The position numbers were made by a program, and so were the translations under genes. 30,082 nucleotides of DNA from a virus. A model generated the notes under the pieces. That model did no database searches and was not told the origin of the DNA. It was given only the letters and a program-made list of their open reading frames with translations. The stretch spans positions 1-30,082 of IMG/VR virus record IMGVR_UViG_3300030393_000019; one strand, given 5' to 3'. This document shows, one piece after another, positions 15,922-24,712 of the stretch; the first letter of the stretch is position 1, and each line of letters begins with the position of its first letter.

Positions 15922-17244
15922 TTAAACAGTTATCCAATCTTTAACTACAGAGAAAGCTTTCGCCTGGCGCACCATCAAATCAATAAATGAATTGACTGTA
16001 ATCTCGATATATCCGTCTTTCTTTTTAGAAATGTTATCCACTGAGAGATCAGCAAAACCCCATTGACCAATATATAATTGGCTAAAATCACCATAAATAC
16101 CTGCACTTAAATTAGTACCTGAACCTTTTGAAAGATTATTAGGAACTAGAGTACTAACCCCTACACCATAACCGTTAACAGTATTATCAGTAGCCATTAA
16201 ATACCCTAAATCACCAGCCTCGTGTTTTGTAGTTTTTAATCTACCTTTTGTTCCAGGATTAATTAAATAACTCATACGCGCAGCATTTGCATTTTCAATA
16301 GAAACTTTTGTTTCCATATCAACAATCTGTTTCCAGTTAGGTAAAGCACCATTTGCTCCTGCTTCAATGACATTAATACCAGTAGTGTTTAATATTCCTT
16401 CAGGTACACCCGATAGTCCACTACCATTAATTCCCGCAGCATCGATTGCATTAGCAACAATAGAATTAATTTCATTTACAGTATACATTTCTAAATCAAT
16501 ACCTGATTGCATGATGTTTTGCAATGAAATTAATACCGAAGCAGCCAGTCGTTTAGGTGACATTTTTTTACTACCATAAGTGTTTTTTGTATTACTTACT
16601 GTATCAACTTCACCTTCCCAAGAAGCAGCAATACCACCTTCGTTAACAGGGAATTTAAGATCACCAGTTAAACCAGTTAAATATGTAGCCCCTAGGGTTG
16701 CAAGTACTGGTTTAGGTCTTAAAAATTCAATAGGATTACGGGTTTCAGTAGCCACTAACTCAGCACCATGATTACCACCATCTTGTGTTACTGTTTGTCC
16801 ATCTGCACGTTTATCAAACATAGGTATAGCAACACCACCAACTGTAATACCTAAACCAGCAGCACGCTTTAATGCCTCTTCATGAAACTCTTTTTCTACA
16901 CCATCAAGCCCAGTACCACCATTCATTTGCGAACGTATAGCCTTATGCAAAGAATATCTTTCTTTCATGGTATCTTGCTCGCGTTGCTCAGGTGTTTTAC
17001 CATCATTTTTTAATCGTGAGCGACTCTCAGGAGCTGTACCCGCAAGCCTTTGATTTTCTTCAAAATCTTCAGCATCTTTAATTTGAGGTGCTAAATCCTC
17101 AATTTCTTGTTGCAAACTTCTAAATGAAGCAGTTTCAGTTTCATTTAGTTCAGCGCGTGAATCAGCAGTAGCATCATCATGTAGTTTTCTTTGAGCCGCA
17201 ATTAACTCAGCTCTTTTTTTAATTAGTTCAGCAGATTTTTTCAT
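15922..17244 (-). CDS. Major capsid protein, HK97 fold
   Basis: This 440-residue protein has a coiled-coil, charged N-terminal delta domain (about 1-100; KKRAELIAAQRKLHDD) and an HK97-type shell domain: ATETRNPIEFLRPKPVLATL near 165-184, LKFPVNEGG, the Ser/Ala-rich SWEGEVDTVSNT, SPKRLAASVLIS, SGLSGVPEGILN, and the C-terminal end RQAKAFSVVKDWITV. The protease is encoded just upstream and would remove the delta domain, with a cut likely in the 110-155 region; the exact site is not visible. The gene is 6 bases from the protease gene. Confidence 0.93.
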   Translation of the reverse strand: MKKSAELIKKRAELIAAQRKLHDDATADSRAELNETETASFRSLQQEIEDLAPQIKDAEDFEENQRLAGTAPESRSRLKNDGKTPEQREQDTMKERYSLHKAIRSQMNGGTGLDGVEKEFHEEALKRAAGLGITVGGVAIPMFDKRADGQTVTQDGGNHGAELVATETRNPIEFLRPKPVLATLGATYLTGLTGDLKFPVNEGGIAASWEGEVDTVSNTKNTYGSKKMSPKRLAASVLISLQNIMQSGIDLEMYTVNEINSIVANAIDAAGINGSGLSGVPEGILNTTGINVIEAGANGALPNWKQIVDMETKVSIENANAARMSYLINPGTKGRLKTTKHEAGDLGYLMATDNTVNGYGVGVSTLVPNNLSKGSGTNLSAGIYGDFSQLYIGQWGFADLSVDNISKKKDGYIEITVNSFIDLMVRQAKAFSVVKDWITV

Positions 17245-17250
17245 TTCTGT

Positions 17251-17868
17251 TTATAAATTTTGATTAATAATTAAAGTAGCCTCCGTTAATGAGATCCCTT
17301 TTTCTTTTCGTTCTTCTATAAATACATTGTGACTTCTTTTTGCCACTGTAGTATCACTATAAGCAGGATAAGTAACTGGTGAAACGTCGTATAACTTGCC
17401 TACTTTTACTATTTGTCTTAAATCTGCTTCACCTTCACGTTCTACCCAGTTAGTTTCTTTTGCTATAAAAGCAAATGAGCTTTGCGAAACATCACCTTCA
17501 TTAATAGCATCCATTAAATCGTGTGCATATTGTCTATCAGGCGATTCATAACGATACCACAAGCCTTTAGCATCTACACCAAAAGAAAGGGTAGGAGTAG
17601 CACCACCACTACGTGCTAAAATGTAGTTAGGATCGTGATTAAATAAACAGCGTACATCATCATTCAATACATCATCAAAAGCACCAGTTAATATTTCTTC
17701 ATGCATCCAGGGTACTATTTCAGCCACTTCATTAAATACCGCCGCATACCCCTCAACAACAAAGCTTTCTACATCACCTTCAGCACGTTTTTCAACCTTC
17801 ATACCTGCCACAGCATAACGGCGCTCAGCACCTTCAATACCTTTTATATAGTCTTTATTATTTTCCAT
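17251..17868 (-). CDS. Prohead protease, HK97 family
   Basis: This 205-residue protein is an HK97 gp4-like prohead serine protease. FVVEGYAAVFNEV is at about 36-48. The catalytic His is H78 in LFNHDPN; the Ser is in GDVSQSSFAF (likely S131). KLYDVSPVTYPAYSDT near 160 is the standard closing motif. It cleaves the capsid protein during head maturation. The ATG lies inside the last codons of the portal gene (11-base overlap). Confidence 0.93.
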   Translation of the reverse strand: MENNKDYIKGIEGAERRYAVAGMKVEKRAEGDVESFVVEGYAAVFNEVAEIVPWMHEEILTGAFDDVLNDDVRCLFNHDPNYILARSGGATPTLSFGVDAKGLWYRYESPDRQYAHDLMDAINEGDVSQSSFAFIAKETNWVEREGEADLRQIVKVGKLYDVSPVTYPAYSDTTVAKRSHNVFIEERKEKGISLTEATLIINQNL

Positions 17869-19096
17869 TTTCTTCTAGCTTTTTATCAATTTCTTCTTGC
17901 GTTTGGGTGTTAACTGGAAAACGAAGCTCATCGCCACCCGGTAAACTATTTAAATCTTCTTTTGCACGTATTTCATTAGCAGCATAAATACCACTGTTTA
18001 CCATACCGGTATAAAACTCTTTTTTAGTTTTCATATCAGTACGTACTAGCACATTCATATTACCCACTATATACCTACCTGTTTTACGTTCTGAGCGCGT
18101 TAACATTTTGCGGTTTATTTCTTCTTCAATAGAGGTAACAATAGGCTGCATAGTGTCCGAAACAAAATCAAGTGACATTTGCTCTACGTTATTATTTGTG
18201 CTTTGTGTTAATGATTTTAGTTTGTATAATGGCACGTTAAACCATCGTGCGACATCTTCAATATTAAAGCGACCACTTTCTATTAATTGCGCTTCTTGTG
18301 GCGTTACACTAATAGACTTGTATTTCATTCCTTCATCGAGTACTACAACACGTGAAGGCGATTTTTCAGCCATAGCATTACGATAACCAGCTACTATTTT
18401 GGTTTTAGAATCTGTTAATACTTTTTCACTTTCAATAACACCGCGAGAAACTCCTTTGTTATCTACATTGGTATAGCTAAAGTGTTGTTGCTCAATACCG
18501 ATATTTAAGGTAAGAGCAGCATAAGTAAGTACTGAAAGCCCTACAATACCATCAAGTGAAAGCCCTTTAAAATGTAGCACCTCAGAAGCTAATAATATTG
18601 TACCCTTTTTTATATGATAAGTTATTACACCATCAGTAGAACAGCGTATATCTTGCACATCACACCAGTCGATGTATTTTATAGTCATATCACCACTATT
18701 AGCAGTAATAATTTCAAACAAACAATTACCACGTAATTTTAATGATGTACCTATTAGTTTTTTAAATTCGAATGCATTTAAATAACCATTTTCACCATCA
18801 GGCTCTTGAGTTAACAACCAATCTACAGGGTGATTAATTAACCTTATACGACCTTCATCTGTTTTTTCATATACCTTAAAAGGTACGACCGCAAGGCTAT
18901 CAGATATAATATCTACAGCATTATAAACAGCTGATAATGTAAGCGCTCGTTTTTCATTTACAGGTTTTACAGGAGTAGTACCCATAGCATTTAAGAAAGG
19001 GAAAAAACTACCCCCTAACTTAGATGTACCCAAAGCTGCGCCCCGTGTTGTAAATGCATTGTTTAACGATCGCCCTATTATACTCATACCTCGCAT
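17858..19096 (-). CDS. Portal protein, HK97 family
   Basis: This 412-residue protein belongs to the HK97 portal family: SAVYNAVDIISDSLAVVPFKVY near 55-76, GNCLFEI, VLHFKGLSLDGIVGLSVL, EDVARWFNVP near 281-290, and the closing NEIRAKEDLNSLPGGDE. The portal forms the ring through which DNA is packaged. The ATG at 19096 and the one three codons later (19087) are both possible. A 36-bp repeated element ends 36 bases upstream. A TerL-portal order interrupted by two small genes is slightly unusual. Confidence 0.92.
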   Translation of the reverse strand: MRGMSIIGRSLNNAFTTRGAALGTSKLGGSFFPFLNAMGTTPVKPVNEKRALTLSAVYNAVDIISDSLAVVPFKVYEKTDEGRIRLINHPVDWLLTQEPDGENGYLNAFEFKKLIGTSLKLRGNCLFEIITANSGDMTIKYIDWCDVQDIRCSTDGVITYHIKKGTILLASEVLHFKGLSLDGIVGLSVLTYAALTLNIGIEQQHFSYTNVDNKGVSRGVIESEKVLTDSKTKIVAGYRNAMAEKSPSRVVVLDEGMKYKSISVTPQEAQLIESGRFNIEDVARWFNVPLYKLKSLTQSTNNNVEQMSLDFVSDTMQPIVTSIEEEINRKMLTRSERKTGRYIVGNMNVLVRTDMKTKKEFYTGMVNSGIYAANEIRAKEDLNSLPGGDELRFPVNTQTQEEIDKKLEENGK

Positions 19097-19131
19097 TTAG
19101 TTAATAAATTACTAGGTAAAATTACTCCGCA

Positions 19132-19167
19132 AGTAGGGGAGTAGAACGGAACATTTTTCGGTTTGTT
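19132..19167 (-). repeat. 36-bp repeated element, copy 2, upstream of portal gene
   Basis: This is the partner of the element at 12376-12411 (32 of 36 positions identical, four scattered substitutions). It begins at the stop codon of the 63-residue membrane protein gene and ends 36 bases before the portal ATG. It is outside any evident coding frame. Confidence 0.6.
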
Positions 19168-19358
19168 TACTCTTTTTCTTTTTTAATAGATCTTACCACC
19201 TCTTTTAATACTAATAAGCCTATTATCAATTCACAAAATACTAATATCACTACTAGAGTATAGCGTACAGGGTGATCGTTAATAAAAGGAATTTCAAAAA
19301 GTAGCGAAGTTGCAAAAGCAATTAAAAATGTAATTACTATAGTAAGTATAGGTTTCAT
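19167..19358 (-). CDS. Small two-segment membrane protein
   Basis: This 63-residue protein has two hydrophobic segments (about 4-22 and 33-51), separated by a short polar turn (PFINDHPVRY), and a basic C-terminus (KEVVRSIKKEKE). It lies between a small coiled-coil-like gene and the portal gene in the packaging region. Two small membrane segments would fit a holin-like, exclusion or entry-related role, but the sequence does not decide. Confidence 0.6.
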   Translation of the reverse strand: MKPILTIVITFLIAFATSLLFEIPFINDHPVRYTLVVILVFCELIIGLLVLKEVVRSIKKEKE

Positions 19359-19366
19359 AGTGTTGT

Positions 19367-19672
19367 TTATTTCTTTTTAAAATACCGCCTTATCGATTTT
19401 ATGAAACTATCATGTGAGCTATAACGATACTCACCAAATAGATCACAATATGTATCGTTTATTTTATTAAAAGCATCTACATTATATTTATGTTTTTGCG
19501 TTTTAATCTCATCAATATATACTTGATAAAACCCACCTATAGTAGCCATTTTGCGCATCATTTCATTTTCAATACACTTCTTTTCATATTGTGCGTTAGC
19601 GGCTTCTACTTTTTGTAAGGCAGTATCAAGTTCTACTTTTAAATCATTAACAGAGGTGGCAGTATCATTCAT
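19367..19672 (-). CDS. Small helical protein of unknown function
   Basis: This 101-residue protein is mostly helical; residues about 8-40 form a likely coiled coil (NDLKVELDTALQKVEAANAQY). The C-terminus is basic (SIRRYFKKK). It sits alone between terminase and the membrane protein gene, behind an AT-rich gap of 153 bases, so it may begin a transcript together with that gene. No family is recognised. Confidence 0.55.
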   Translation of the reverse strand: MNDTATSVNDLKVELDTALQKVEAANAQYEKKCIENEMMRKMATIGGFYQVYIDEIKTQKHKYNVDAFNKINDTYCDLFGEYRYSSHDSFIKSIRRYFKKK

Positions 19673-19825
19673 AATTTTTTAGTTAAAAAACATTGTATTA
19701 ATATTTTGACTATTAATACATTAGTATAAAATTTAACGCGTTTGTCATTATATAAATTATTCGCCTACAAAAAATCAACATTGTAAATTATTGTTTAACA
19801 ATAGTCTAATTAAGTATTAGATATG
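19673..19825. other. AT-rich intergenic gap between terL and the next gene
   Basis: No coding frame of worth is visible. There is a perfect small palindrome TTGTTTAACAA at 19791-19801 and the stretch is very AT-rich. I found no TAnnTTTG element or strong terminator. Confidence 0.4.
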
Positions 19826-21577
19826 TTAGCAATAAAAATCAACATCAGGGTTATCATATACACTACCACTAGGCTCATCTGCACCACTCATAGAACCACC
19901 TATAGCATTAATAGCAGCAGCTATACCATCTATACGGCGACCATTAGTATTACTTCGTCCTTTATCAATTCTTATATTTTCATTATTATCTACACGGGTT
20001 TGACAACCTGCCAACATCCAAGCCATTACAGGATTACCACAATGCTTTAAAACACTTTTATATACCAAGCGTTCAAACTCTTTTGTAGGAGCAGATAATA
20101 CTGTTATCGCTTGGCTAAATTCAGATACATTAACACCTACTTCTTCTAAGCGCTGCATTGTAGCCTGTGCATTCCACTTATCACACTCTATGCGCTCAAT
20201 ATTATATTTTTCATACACCAACATTATTTTTTCTTCTACTTCAGCATAATCAACCACATTACCAGGAGTAGCAATAATATATCCAGCATCAGCCCAAGCC
20301 CTGTATGGCACACGATCTTCTTTACTACGCATATTGATAGTATCAAAAGGGCAAAATAAAAAGGGTACTATATATCGGTTATTAAATTCGTCAGGATTAG
20401 AAATTAATACAAGTGCTGTAATATCTCTATTTGTAGAGAGATCAAGCCCACCATAACCGCCAAACTCTTGAAACTTGGCTACTATTTCATCAGGTGATAA
20501 ATTGTGTTTATTTTCCTGCCATATCTCATTAGGTATCCATACTGTAGGTGCATCTACCCACATATTAAGGTGCTTTGTCTTAAAGTTGGGTATCTTACTT
20601 GGCTGAGCTTTTGCATTTTCATATTCTACTTGCAAACTTTCTACCTCTAAACCTTGCCCCAAAATAGGATTAGCTTTAAACCAATTATCTTGAGATTCCC
20701 AGTCGTCACCCTCGTCTAAATCATGTATCATCACAAAAAGGTGATCTAACTCTACACGTCCTTCAAGCACCTCTATAACACTATCTTCATAACGTTTGCA
20801 AGGGCTTTGTACATTTGTACCAGCAGTAGTAATATGCCACACTATAGGCTGCGAACGCATAACCATACTACTTTCTAAATTTTCTTTTAAAGTATCATCT
20901 ACATGAGCATGATATTCATCTATAATAGCCAAGTGTGCATTAATACCATCTTGGCGTTCACTTTTACCATCAAGTGCTATCATTGACGACTCAGTACGTC
21001 TAAAATTTACTGTAGTTTGTTGTGCATAAAACCCAATTTTACGCAAGGCAGAATTTGCCACATGACTTGTAATAAATTGCTTTGCTTGCTGCCAGCATAA
21101 ACGTGCTTGTTTCTCTTTTGTAGCTCCTACATATACTTCGGCTTCCATTTCTGAATCGAAGCCCATTACATATATTGCAAGCCCTGCCATTTCAGCCGTT
21201 TTACCATTCTTTTTAGCACGCTTATCATATACCGTTTTTATACGGCGTTTATCATTTATAGGGTCTATAACACCAGGTTGCTGCATCTTTTTCCATGCAA
21301 AAACATTATACATTGTGAATTGCTGAAATGGTAATAAATGAAACGGTTTACCTTGCAACTTACCCTTAGTATGATTTAACCAAGTAGGAAAAAAAGAAAC
21401 AATGTGCATACCCGCCATGTGGTCCAGGTAATACCCTTTTGCTTCAGCTTCATCAATCCATCTAAAAAAACGATCTACAGCCTGTTTTATACGCTTACCA
21501 GTAATAATACGCCCTTCACGCACACCATAAGCATACTGAAACGGAACACTATTTTTCATTTCTTCAGTTATAGTCAT
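19826..21577 (-). CDS. terL: Terminase large subunit
   Basis: This 583-residue protein is an HK97-type (Terminase_1) packaging ATPase-nuclease. A Walker-A-like RAKKNGKT is at 120-127. Walker B LAIIDEYHAH is at 216-225 with the catalytic Glu at 221. The motif WHITTAGTN follows as the coupling motif. The nuclease domain begins around GGYGGLDLSTNRDITAL with the first acidic residue, and further acidic motifs lie at IERIECDKWNAQ and near the end. It drives DNA into the head and cuts concatemers. It follows terS by 10 bases. Confidence 0.93.
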   Translation of the reverse strand: MTITEEMKNSVPFQYAYGVREGRIITGKRIKQAVDRFFRWIDEAEAKGYYLDHMAGMHIVSFFPTWLNHTKGKLQGKPFHLLPFQQFTMYNVFAWKKMQQPGVIDPINDKRRIKTVYDKRAKKNGKTAEMAGLAIYVMGFDSEMEAEVYVGATKEKQARLCWQQAKQFITSHVANSALRKIGFYAQQTTVNFRRTESSMIALDGKSERQDGINAHLAIIDEYHAHVDDTLKENLESSMVMRSQPIVWHITTAGTNVQSPCKRYEDSVIEVLEGRVELDHLFVMIHDLDEGDDWESQDNWFKANPILGQGLEVESLQVEYENAKAQPSKIPNFKTKHLNMWVDAPTVWIPNEIWQENKHNLSPDEIVAKFQEFGGYGGLDLSTNRDITALVLISNPDEFNNRYIVPFLFCPFDTINMRSKEDRVPYRAWADAGYIIATPGNVVDYAEVEEKIMLVYEKYNIERIECDKWNAQATMQRLEEVGVNVSEFSQAITVLSAPTKEFERLVYKSVLKHCGNPVMAWMLAGCQTRVDNNENIRIDKGRSNTNGRRIDGIAAAINAIGGSMSGADEPSGSVYDNPDVDFYC

Positions 21578-21587
21578 AATTGATTGA

Positions 21588-22040
21588 TTAACCGTGCTTT
21601 TTACTCATTTCTTTTTCCCACAAATCAAGTTGTCCAGTTTCTATCTTAGTGGTAAGTGCTTTTTCGCTTTTCGGGTCCAGTCCAAACAATGCACTACATT
21701 CTTTCATCTCTTTTGCAGCACGGTCACGTAGTACCATTTCGGCAGTAATGTTTTTCGCTCCGCTGCTGTATTTTTGTATGTAGCCTGTACCAGGTTCAAC
21801 TTTATTAAGTTTATTAATCTCAGTACAAGCCCATGACCATTGCACATAGTTAACTGCGAAAATCTCTAAGGTGTGTAGGTTGGTAGCGGTGATCCGTTTT
21901 TCTTTCATTAAAAAATCAGCTACTTTTTTATACGCTGTTTTTTCTTCACGGCTCAAATGTTTAGGTAGGTTACCAGGTAACTCTTCTAGTTTGTTGGTTG
22001 GTTCACCTTTGTGTTCAAGTTTTAAAACATTATTTTTCAT
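21588..22040 (-). CDS. terS: Terminase small subunit, P27-like
   Basis: This 150-residue protein resembles P27-family small terminases: LPKHLSREEKTAYKKVADFLMKE, ITATNLHTLEIFAVNYVQW, then a C-terminal part ending in a Lys-rich tail. It recognises the phage DNA start site. The frame is open to 22088, but the ATG at 22040 (MKNNVLKLEHKG) is the best start; the upstream stretch is GC-rich, repeated and non-coding in look. It is adjacent to terL and HNH genes. Confidence 0.75.
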   Translation of the reverse strand: MKNNVLKLEHKGEPTNKLEELPGNLPKHLSREEKTAYKKVADFLMKEKRITATNLHTLEIFAVNYVQWSWACTEINKLNKVEPGTGYIQKYSSGAKNITAEMVLRDRAAKEMKECSALFGLDPKSEKALTTKIETGQLDLWEKEMSKKHG

Positions 22041-22159
22041 AATCAAAATATTATAATTTAAAATCATACCCCCCCTTACCAAAAACAACCGCGAGTAAAA
22101 ATTTGATTAAACAGCGATGTACGCCACTCGCTATACAACGAGATTTTACCCCATACCCC
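22041..22159. other. Intergenic region between HNH and terS genes, candidate cos site
   Basis: This gap of 119 bases is unlike its AT-rich surroundings. It holds a run of seven C (22069-22075) and mutually exclusive short inverted repeats: CTCGC at 22127-22131 can pair with GCGAG at 22091-22095, with the overlapping AGCGA at 22113-22117, and CTCG with CGAG at 22139-22142. The place between HNH and small terminase genes is where cohesive-end sites often lie in HK97-type phages. The cut position is not visible. Confidence 0.4.
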
Positions 22160-22474
22160 TTATAAATGCCGTTCACGTCCGGACTTAGAATTATGACACG
22201 TTTTACAAGACGAAAACAAATATTTTTCATCGTATGGATCATCGCCGCGAGCTATTAATACTTTTGCTCTAGGTTCGTGATCTACCACCGTAGCTTGCGT
22301 AACTTTATCAACCTTAGCACAGTACTCACACAACGGATCTTTATCTAGTTTTGACCTTCTAACATTACGCCACTTGCGCCCGTTATAATCAAAGTCGCTT
22401 GCGTGTCGTTGCCTTTCAAAAGGTTTACGCTCAGGTAACCACGGTCTATTTATTCTTTTAGGTTTATTAGCCAT
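22160..22474 (-). CDS. HNH endonuclease, packaging-associated
   Basis: This 104-residue HNH protein has zinc pairs CEYC (C49, C52) and CKTC (C90, C93), the DHE motif with H66, and HN at 94-95. The sequence VVDHEPRAKV and the C-terminal CHNSKSGRER are typical. The frame extends two codons upstream to a TTG, but ATG at 22474 is preferred and clears the dnaB stop. HNH proteins next to terminase in cos phages help the terminase cut. That role is inferred by position. Confidence 0.85.
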   Translation of the reverse strand: MANKPKRINRPWLPERKPFERQRHASDFDYNGRKWRNVRRSKLDKDPLCEYCAKVDKVTQATVVDHEPRAKVLIARGDDPYDEKYLFSSCKTCHNSKSGRERHL

Positions 22475-22476
22475 AA

Positions 22477-24015
22477 TCAAAAGGGTGTATCGTTATCATC
22501 AGGAGTAGGACCAAAGGCTTCATTAGCCGTAGCAGGTTTAATATCTTCCTTTGTATTACCTTCATTCAACATCTTAGCATCAGCCTCACGTGTTTCTGCA
22601 TACTCATCAGGATCCATGAACTTTGTTTTATTCTCATCGAAATACAAGCCTATCTTATCTATACTACCATTACGATACTTAGCTATAATAAATTCAGTGT
22701 TAGCATTCATCAATACCAAATCTTCATCAGGTTCAATATTGTAATATCCAGGGCGATAAAGAAAGTTAACCATATCAGCATCTTGCTCAATTGCTCCCGA
22801 TTCTCTTAAATCTGAGAGCATCGGACGTTTACTACCTCCACGTGTTTCAACTGCACGTGATAGTTGAGAGAGTAGGAGTATAGGTATATTCAACTCTTTT
22901 GCTAACTTCTTTAATGATCGGGTTATAGTAGATATTTCTTGCTCTCGATTACCTGTTTTACCTAGTCCTGTAAAGCTCATCAGTTGTAAATAATCTATAA
23001 TAAGAAGTTGTATTTTGTTTTTACGGCGCCACAATCTAGCCTTAGCTATAACATCAAGTAAATCAGTACTTGTATCATCAAAGTAAGCAGGGTAGGACTT
23101 CATTTCATTTTCTAAATTAATATACTGTTCAAAGTATTTTTGTTTAGAAAACCCATGTTTAAACAACTGATTTAAATGAAAGTGACTATTGCAAGCCACC
23201 ATGCGTGTTACCAGTTGCTGCGTACTCATTTCGCAGCTAATAAAACCTACAGGAATATTATTTTTAATATTCTCTAACATACACTTCAACACGTAAGAAG
23301 TTTTACCCATACCAGGACGTGCTGCAATAATAATTAAATCACTATCCTGCCAGCCACCTGTTTGACCATCTATTTTTTTTGAACCTGTAAACACACCACT
23401 AAGCTGATTATTACTTTGCTGGTGCGATAACATTTCAACGCGTTGCTTAATAGCTGTAAGCACATCAGGCATATACTTTTCTTTAGCACCAGTATCAATC
23501 GATTCATTTACTTTGTCAAGTTGTTGCGATGCTGTACCAAGCAAATCAAATACATCTACTTCATCACTATATGCTTTCTCGACAAAAGCAGTATAATCTT
23601 TTATTATTTGCCTGCGCACCCACATTTGCTGTACTATTCGAGCGTGATATTCAATATGCGCACTACTCGATATTTTTTGAGTGAGCTGTATTAAATAATA
23701 ATCACCACCTGCCATTTCGAGCGTACCATTCCCTTTTAATTGGGCACTAACAGTTAGCAAATCGATAGGCTCATTTTTAAAATGCAATGTTTGTATTGCC
23801 TGAAAAATCAATTGATGACCATCTTTATAAAACACATCAGCGTTTTTAATTACGATCAAAGCATCTTGCACACCCTTGGCATCTATAAGCATTGCTCCCA
23901 GTATAGCCTCTTCAACATCTATAGCTTGTGGTGGTAGCTTGCCTTGCTGCAAAGCGATTACTTTACTAGCTTCTTTAGCATTAGCACCTTCAAAGTTTTG
24001 TTTACCCTGCTGCAT
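22477..24015 (-). CDS. dnaB: Replicative DNA helicase DnaB
   Basis: This 512-residue protein is a full-length DnaB. The N-terminal helical domain (PPQAIDVEEAILGAML) spans about 28-125; the RecA-like motor has Walker A AARPGMGKTS at 231-240, FISCEMS, Walker B LLIIDYLQLM with D341, and LSQLSRAVE and RESGAIEQDAD further on. It unwinds phage DNA at the fork as a hexamer. It lies directly after the initiator gene (2-base gap), matching an initiator-helicase module. No separate DnaC-like loader is visible, so loading may be done by the initiator itself. Confidence 0.95.
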   Translation of the reverse strand: MQQGKQNFEGANAKEASKVIALQQGKLPPQAIDVEEAILGAMLIDAKGVQDALIVIKNADVFYKDGHQLIFQAIQTLHFKNEPIDLLTVSAQLKGNGTLEMAGGDYYLIQLTQKISSSAHIEYHARIVQQMWVRRQIIKDYTAFVEKAYSDEVDVFDLLGTASQQLDKVNESIDTGAKEKYMPDVLTAIKQRVEMLSHQQSNNQLSGVFTGSKKIDGQTGGWQDSDLIIIAARPGMGKTSYVLKCMLENIKNNIPVGFISCEMSTQQLVTRMVACNSHFHLNQLFKHGFSKQKYFEQYINLENEMKSYPAYFDDTSTDLLDVIAKARLWRRKNKIQLLIIDYLQLMSFTGLGKTGNREQEISTITRSLKKLAKELNIPILLLSQLSRAVETRGGSKRPMLSDLRESGAIEQDADMVNFLYRPGYYNIEPDEDLVLMNANTEFIIAKYRNGSIDKIGLYFDENKTKFMDPDEYAETREADAKMLNEGNTKEDIKPATANEAFGPTPDDNDTPF

Positions 24016-24017
24016 GA

Positions 24018-24680
24018 TTATATTATTTTTTTAGAATGATATGGTGCAACCGTTTCAGGAGCAGTATTATTTGCAGCAAACTGAGGTTTGTTTCTTATCC
24101 AGTTGTTTGCTAATTGTTCAAAACGTCCTTCAAGTACGTTGCTTTTAAAATCTAAATTTTCTTTTTTAACCTTCGCATTATAATCATCACACACTAACTT
24201 AAAATCATTACCTAAACGGCTTTTATATTTCATCATTAATCGCTCAAAAACCGAAGGGTAGGTTTTCTCTAAAAATTCGAGCGGTTCGCCTTCTCTATTA
24301 ATTGTATTATTATATGTAGTATTCTCCTTAATAGGAGTGCTCTTTTCGTCACTAGCTAGTGCTCTTTCTGTCACTAGGTCGTGATCTTTTCGGCACGAGG
24401 TAGTGACTTTTTTGTCAATAGTAATTCTACGTTTATTACCACTATTATGTAAGATTTCTACTTCAATATAATCCCGATCACGAAGCTGAGAAATCCATCG
24501 TGAAATTGTTTTAATATTCACATCATACAACTGCGCGAAATAGTCATTATCAGCCCAACAATAACCCTCAGCATTGCACAAAGCTGTTATCTCACCATAA
24601 AGCAATTTTGCATTAGGTTTTAACTCATTATCGTAACGAACAGAGGCAGGAATAAGCGCGTAATAACCAGGAGCAGCCAT
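24018..24680 (-). CDS. Phage replication initiator with winged-helix domain (lambda O-like)
   Basis: This 220-residue protein has an N-terminal winged-helix domain: YALIPASVRYDNELKPNAKLL near 6-26, GYCWADNDYFAQLYDVNIKTISRWISQLRDRDYI near 38-72, typical of phage replication organisers. A polar linker (about 85-125) is followed by a helical domain that probably binds DnaB. The linker coding segment holds four 22-bp DNA repeats, the place of the origin in lambda gene O. It precedes dnaB by 2 bases and follows a terminator. Confidence 0.8.
   Translation of the reverse strand: MAAPGYYALIPASVRYDNELKPNAKLLYGEITALCNAEGYCWADNDYFAQLYDVNIKTISRWISQLRDRDYIEVEILHNSGNKRRITIDKKVTTSCRKDHDLVTERALASDEKSTPIKENTTYNNTINREGEPLEFLEKTYPSVFERLMMKYKSRLGNDFKLVCDDYNAKVKKENLDFKSNVLEGRFEQLANNWIRNKPQFAANNTAPETVAPYHSKKII
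24328..24415. repeat. Four tandem 22-bp iterons, candidate replication origin
   Basis: Four direct repeats start at 24328, 24350, 24372 and 24394, exactly 22 bases apart. The last three begin with CAC-N6-GTG (CACTAGCTAGTG, CACTAGGTCGTG, CACGAGGTAGTG); all share a pyrimidine-rich second half close to CTCTTTTCGT, and the first copy is weak in its first half. Because 22 is not a multiple of three, the repeat is selected as DNA and not as protein. An AT-rich stretch borders it at about 24291-24327, as an unwinding region would. Confidence 0.75.
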
Positions 24681-24712
24681 ATATTATTTATTTTGAAGTT
24701 TTAGTTGTTTAT

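Noticed and set aside
22051-22242. Open frame of 63 codons overlapping the HNH gene end
   Set aside because: It is a shadow frame across the HNH 3' end and the structured gap; the protein has no family look and the Cys/His pattern belongs to the HNH frame.
24328-24415. Possible CRISPR or protein repeat for the 22-bp repeats
   Set aside because: There are no spacers between units, the units are degenerate, and the period is not a multiple of three.
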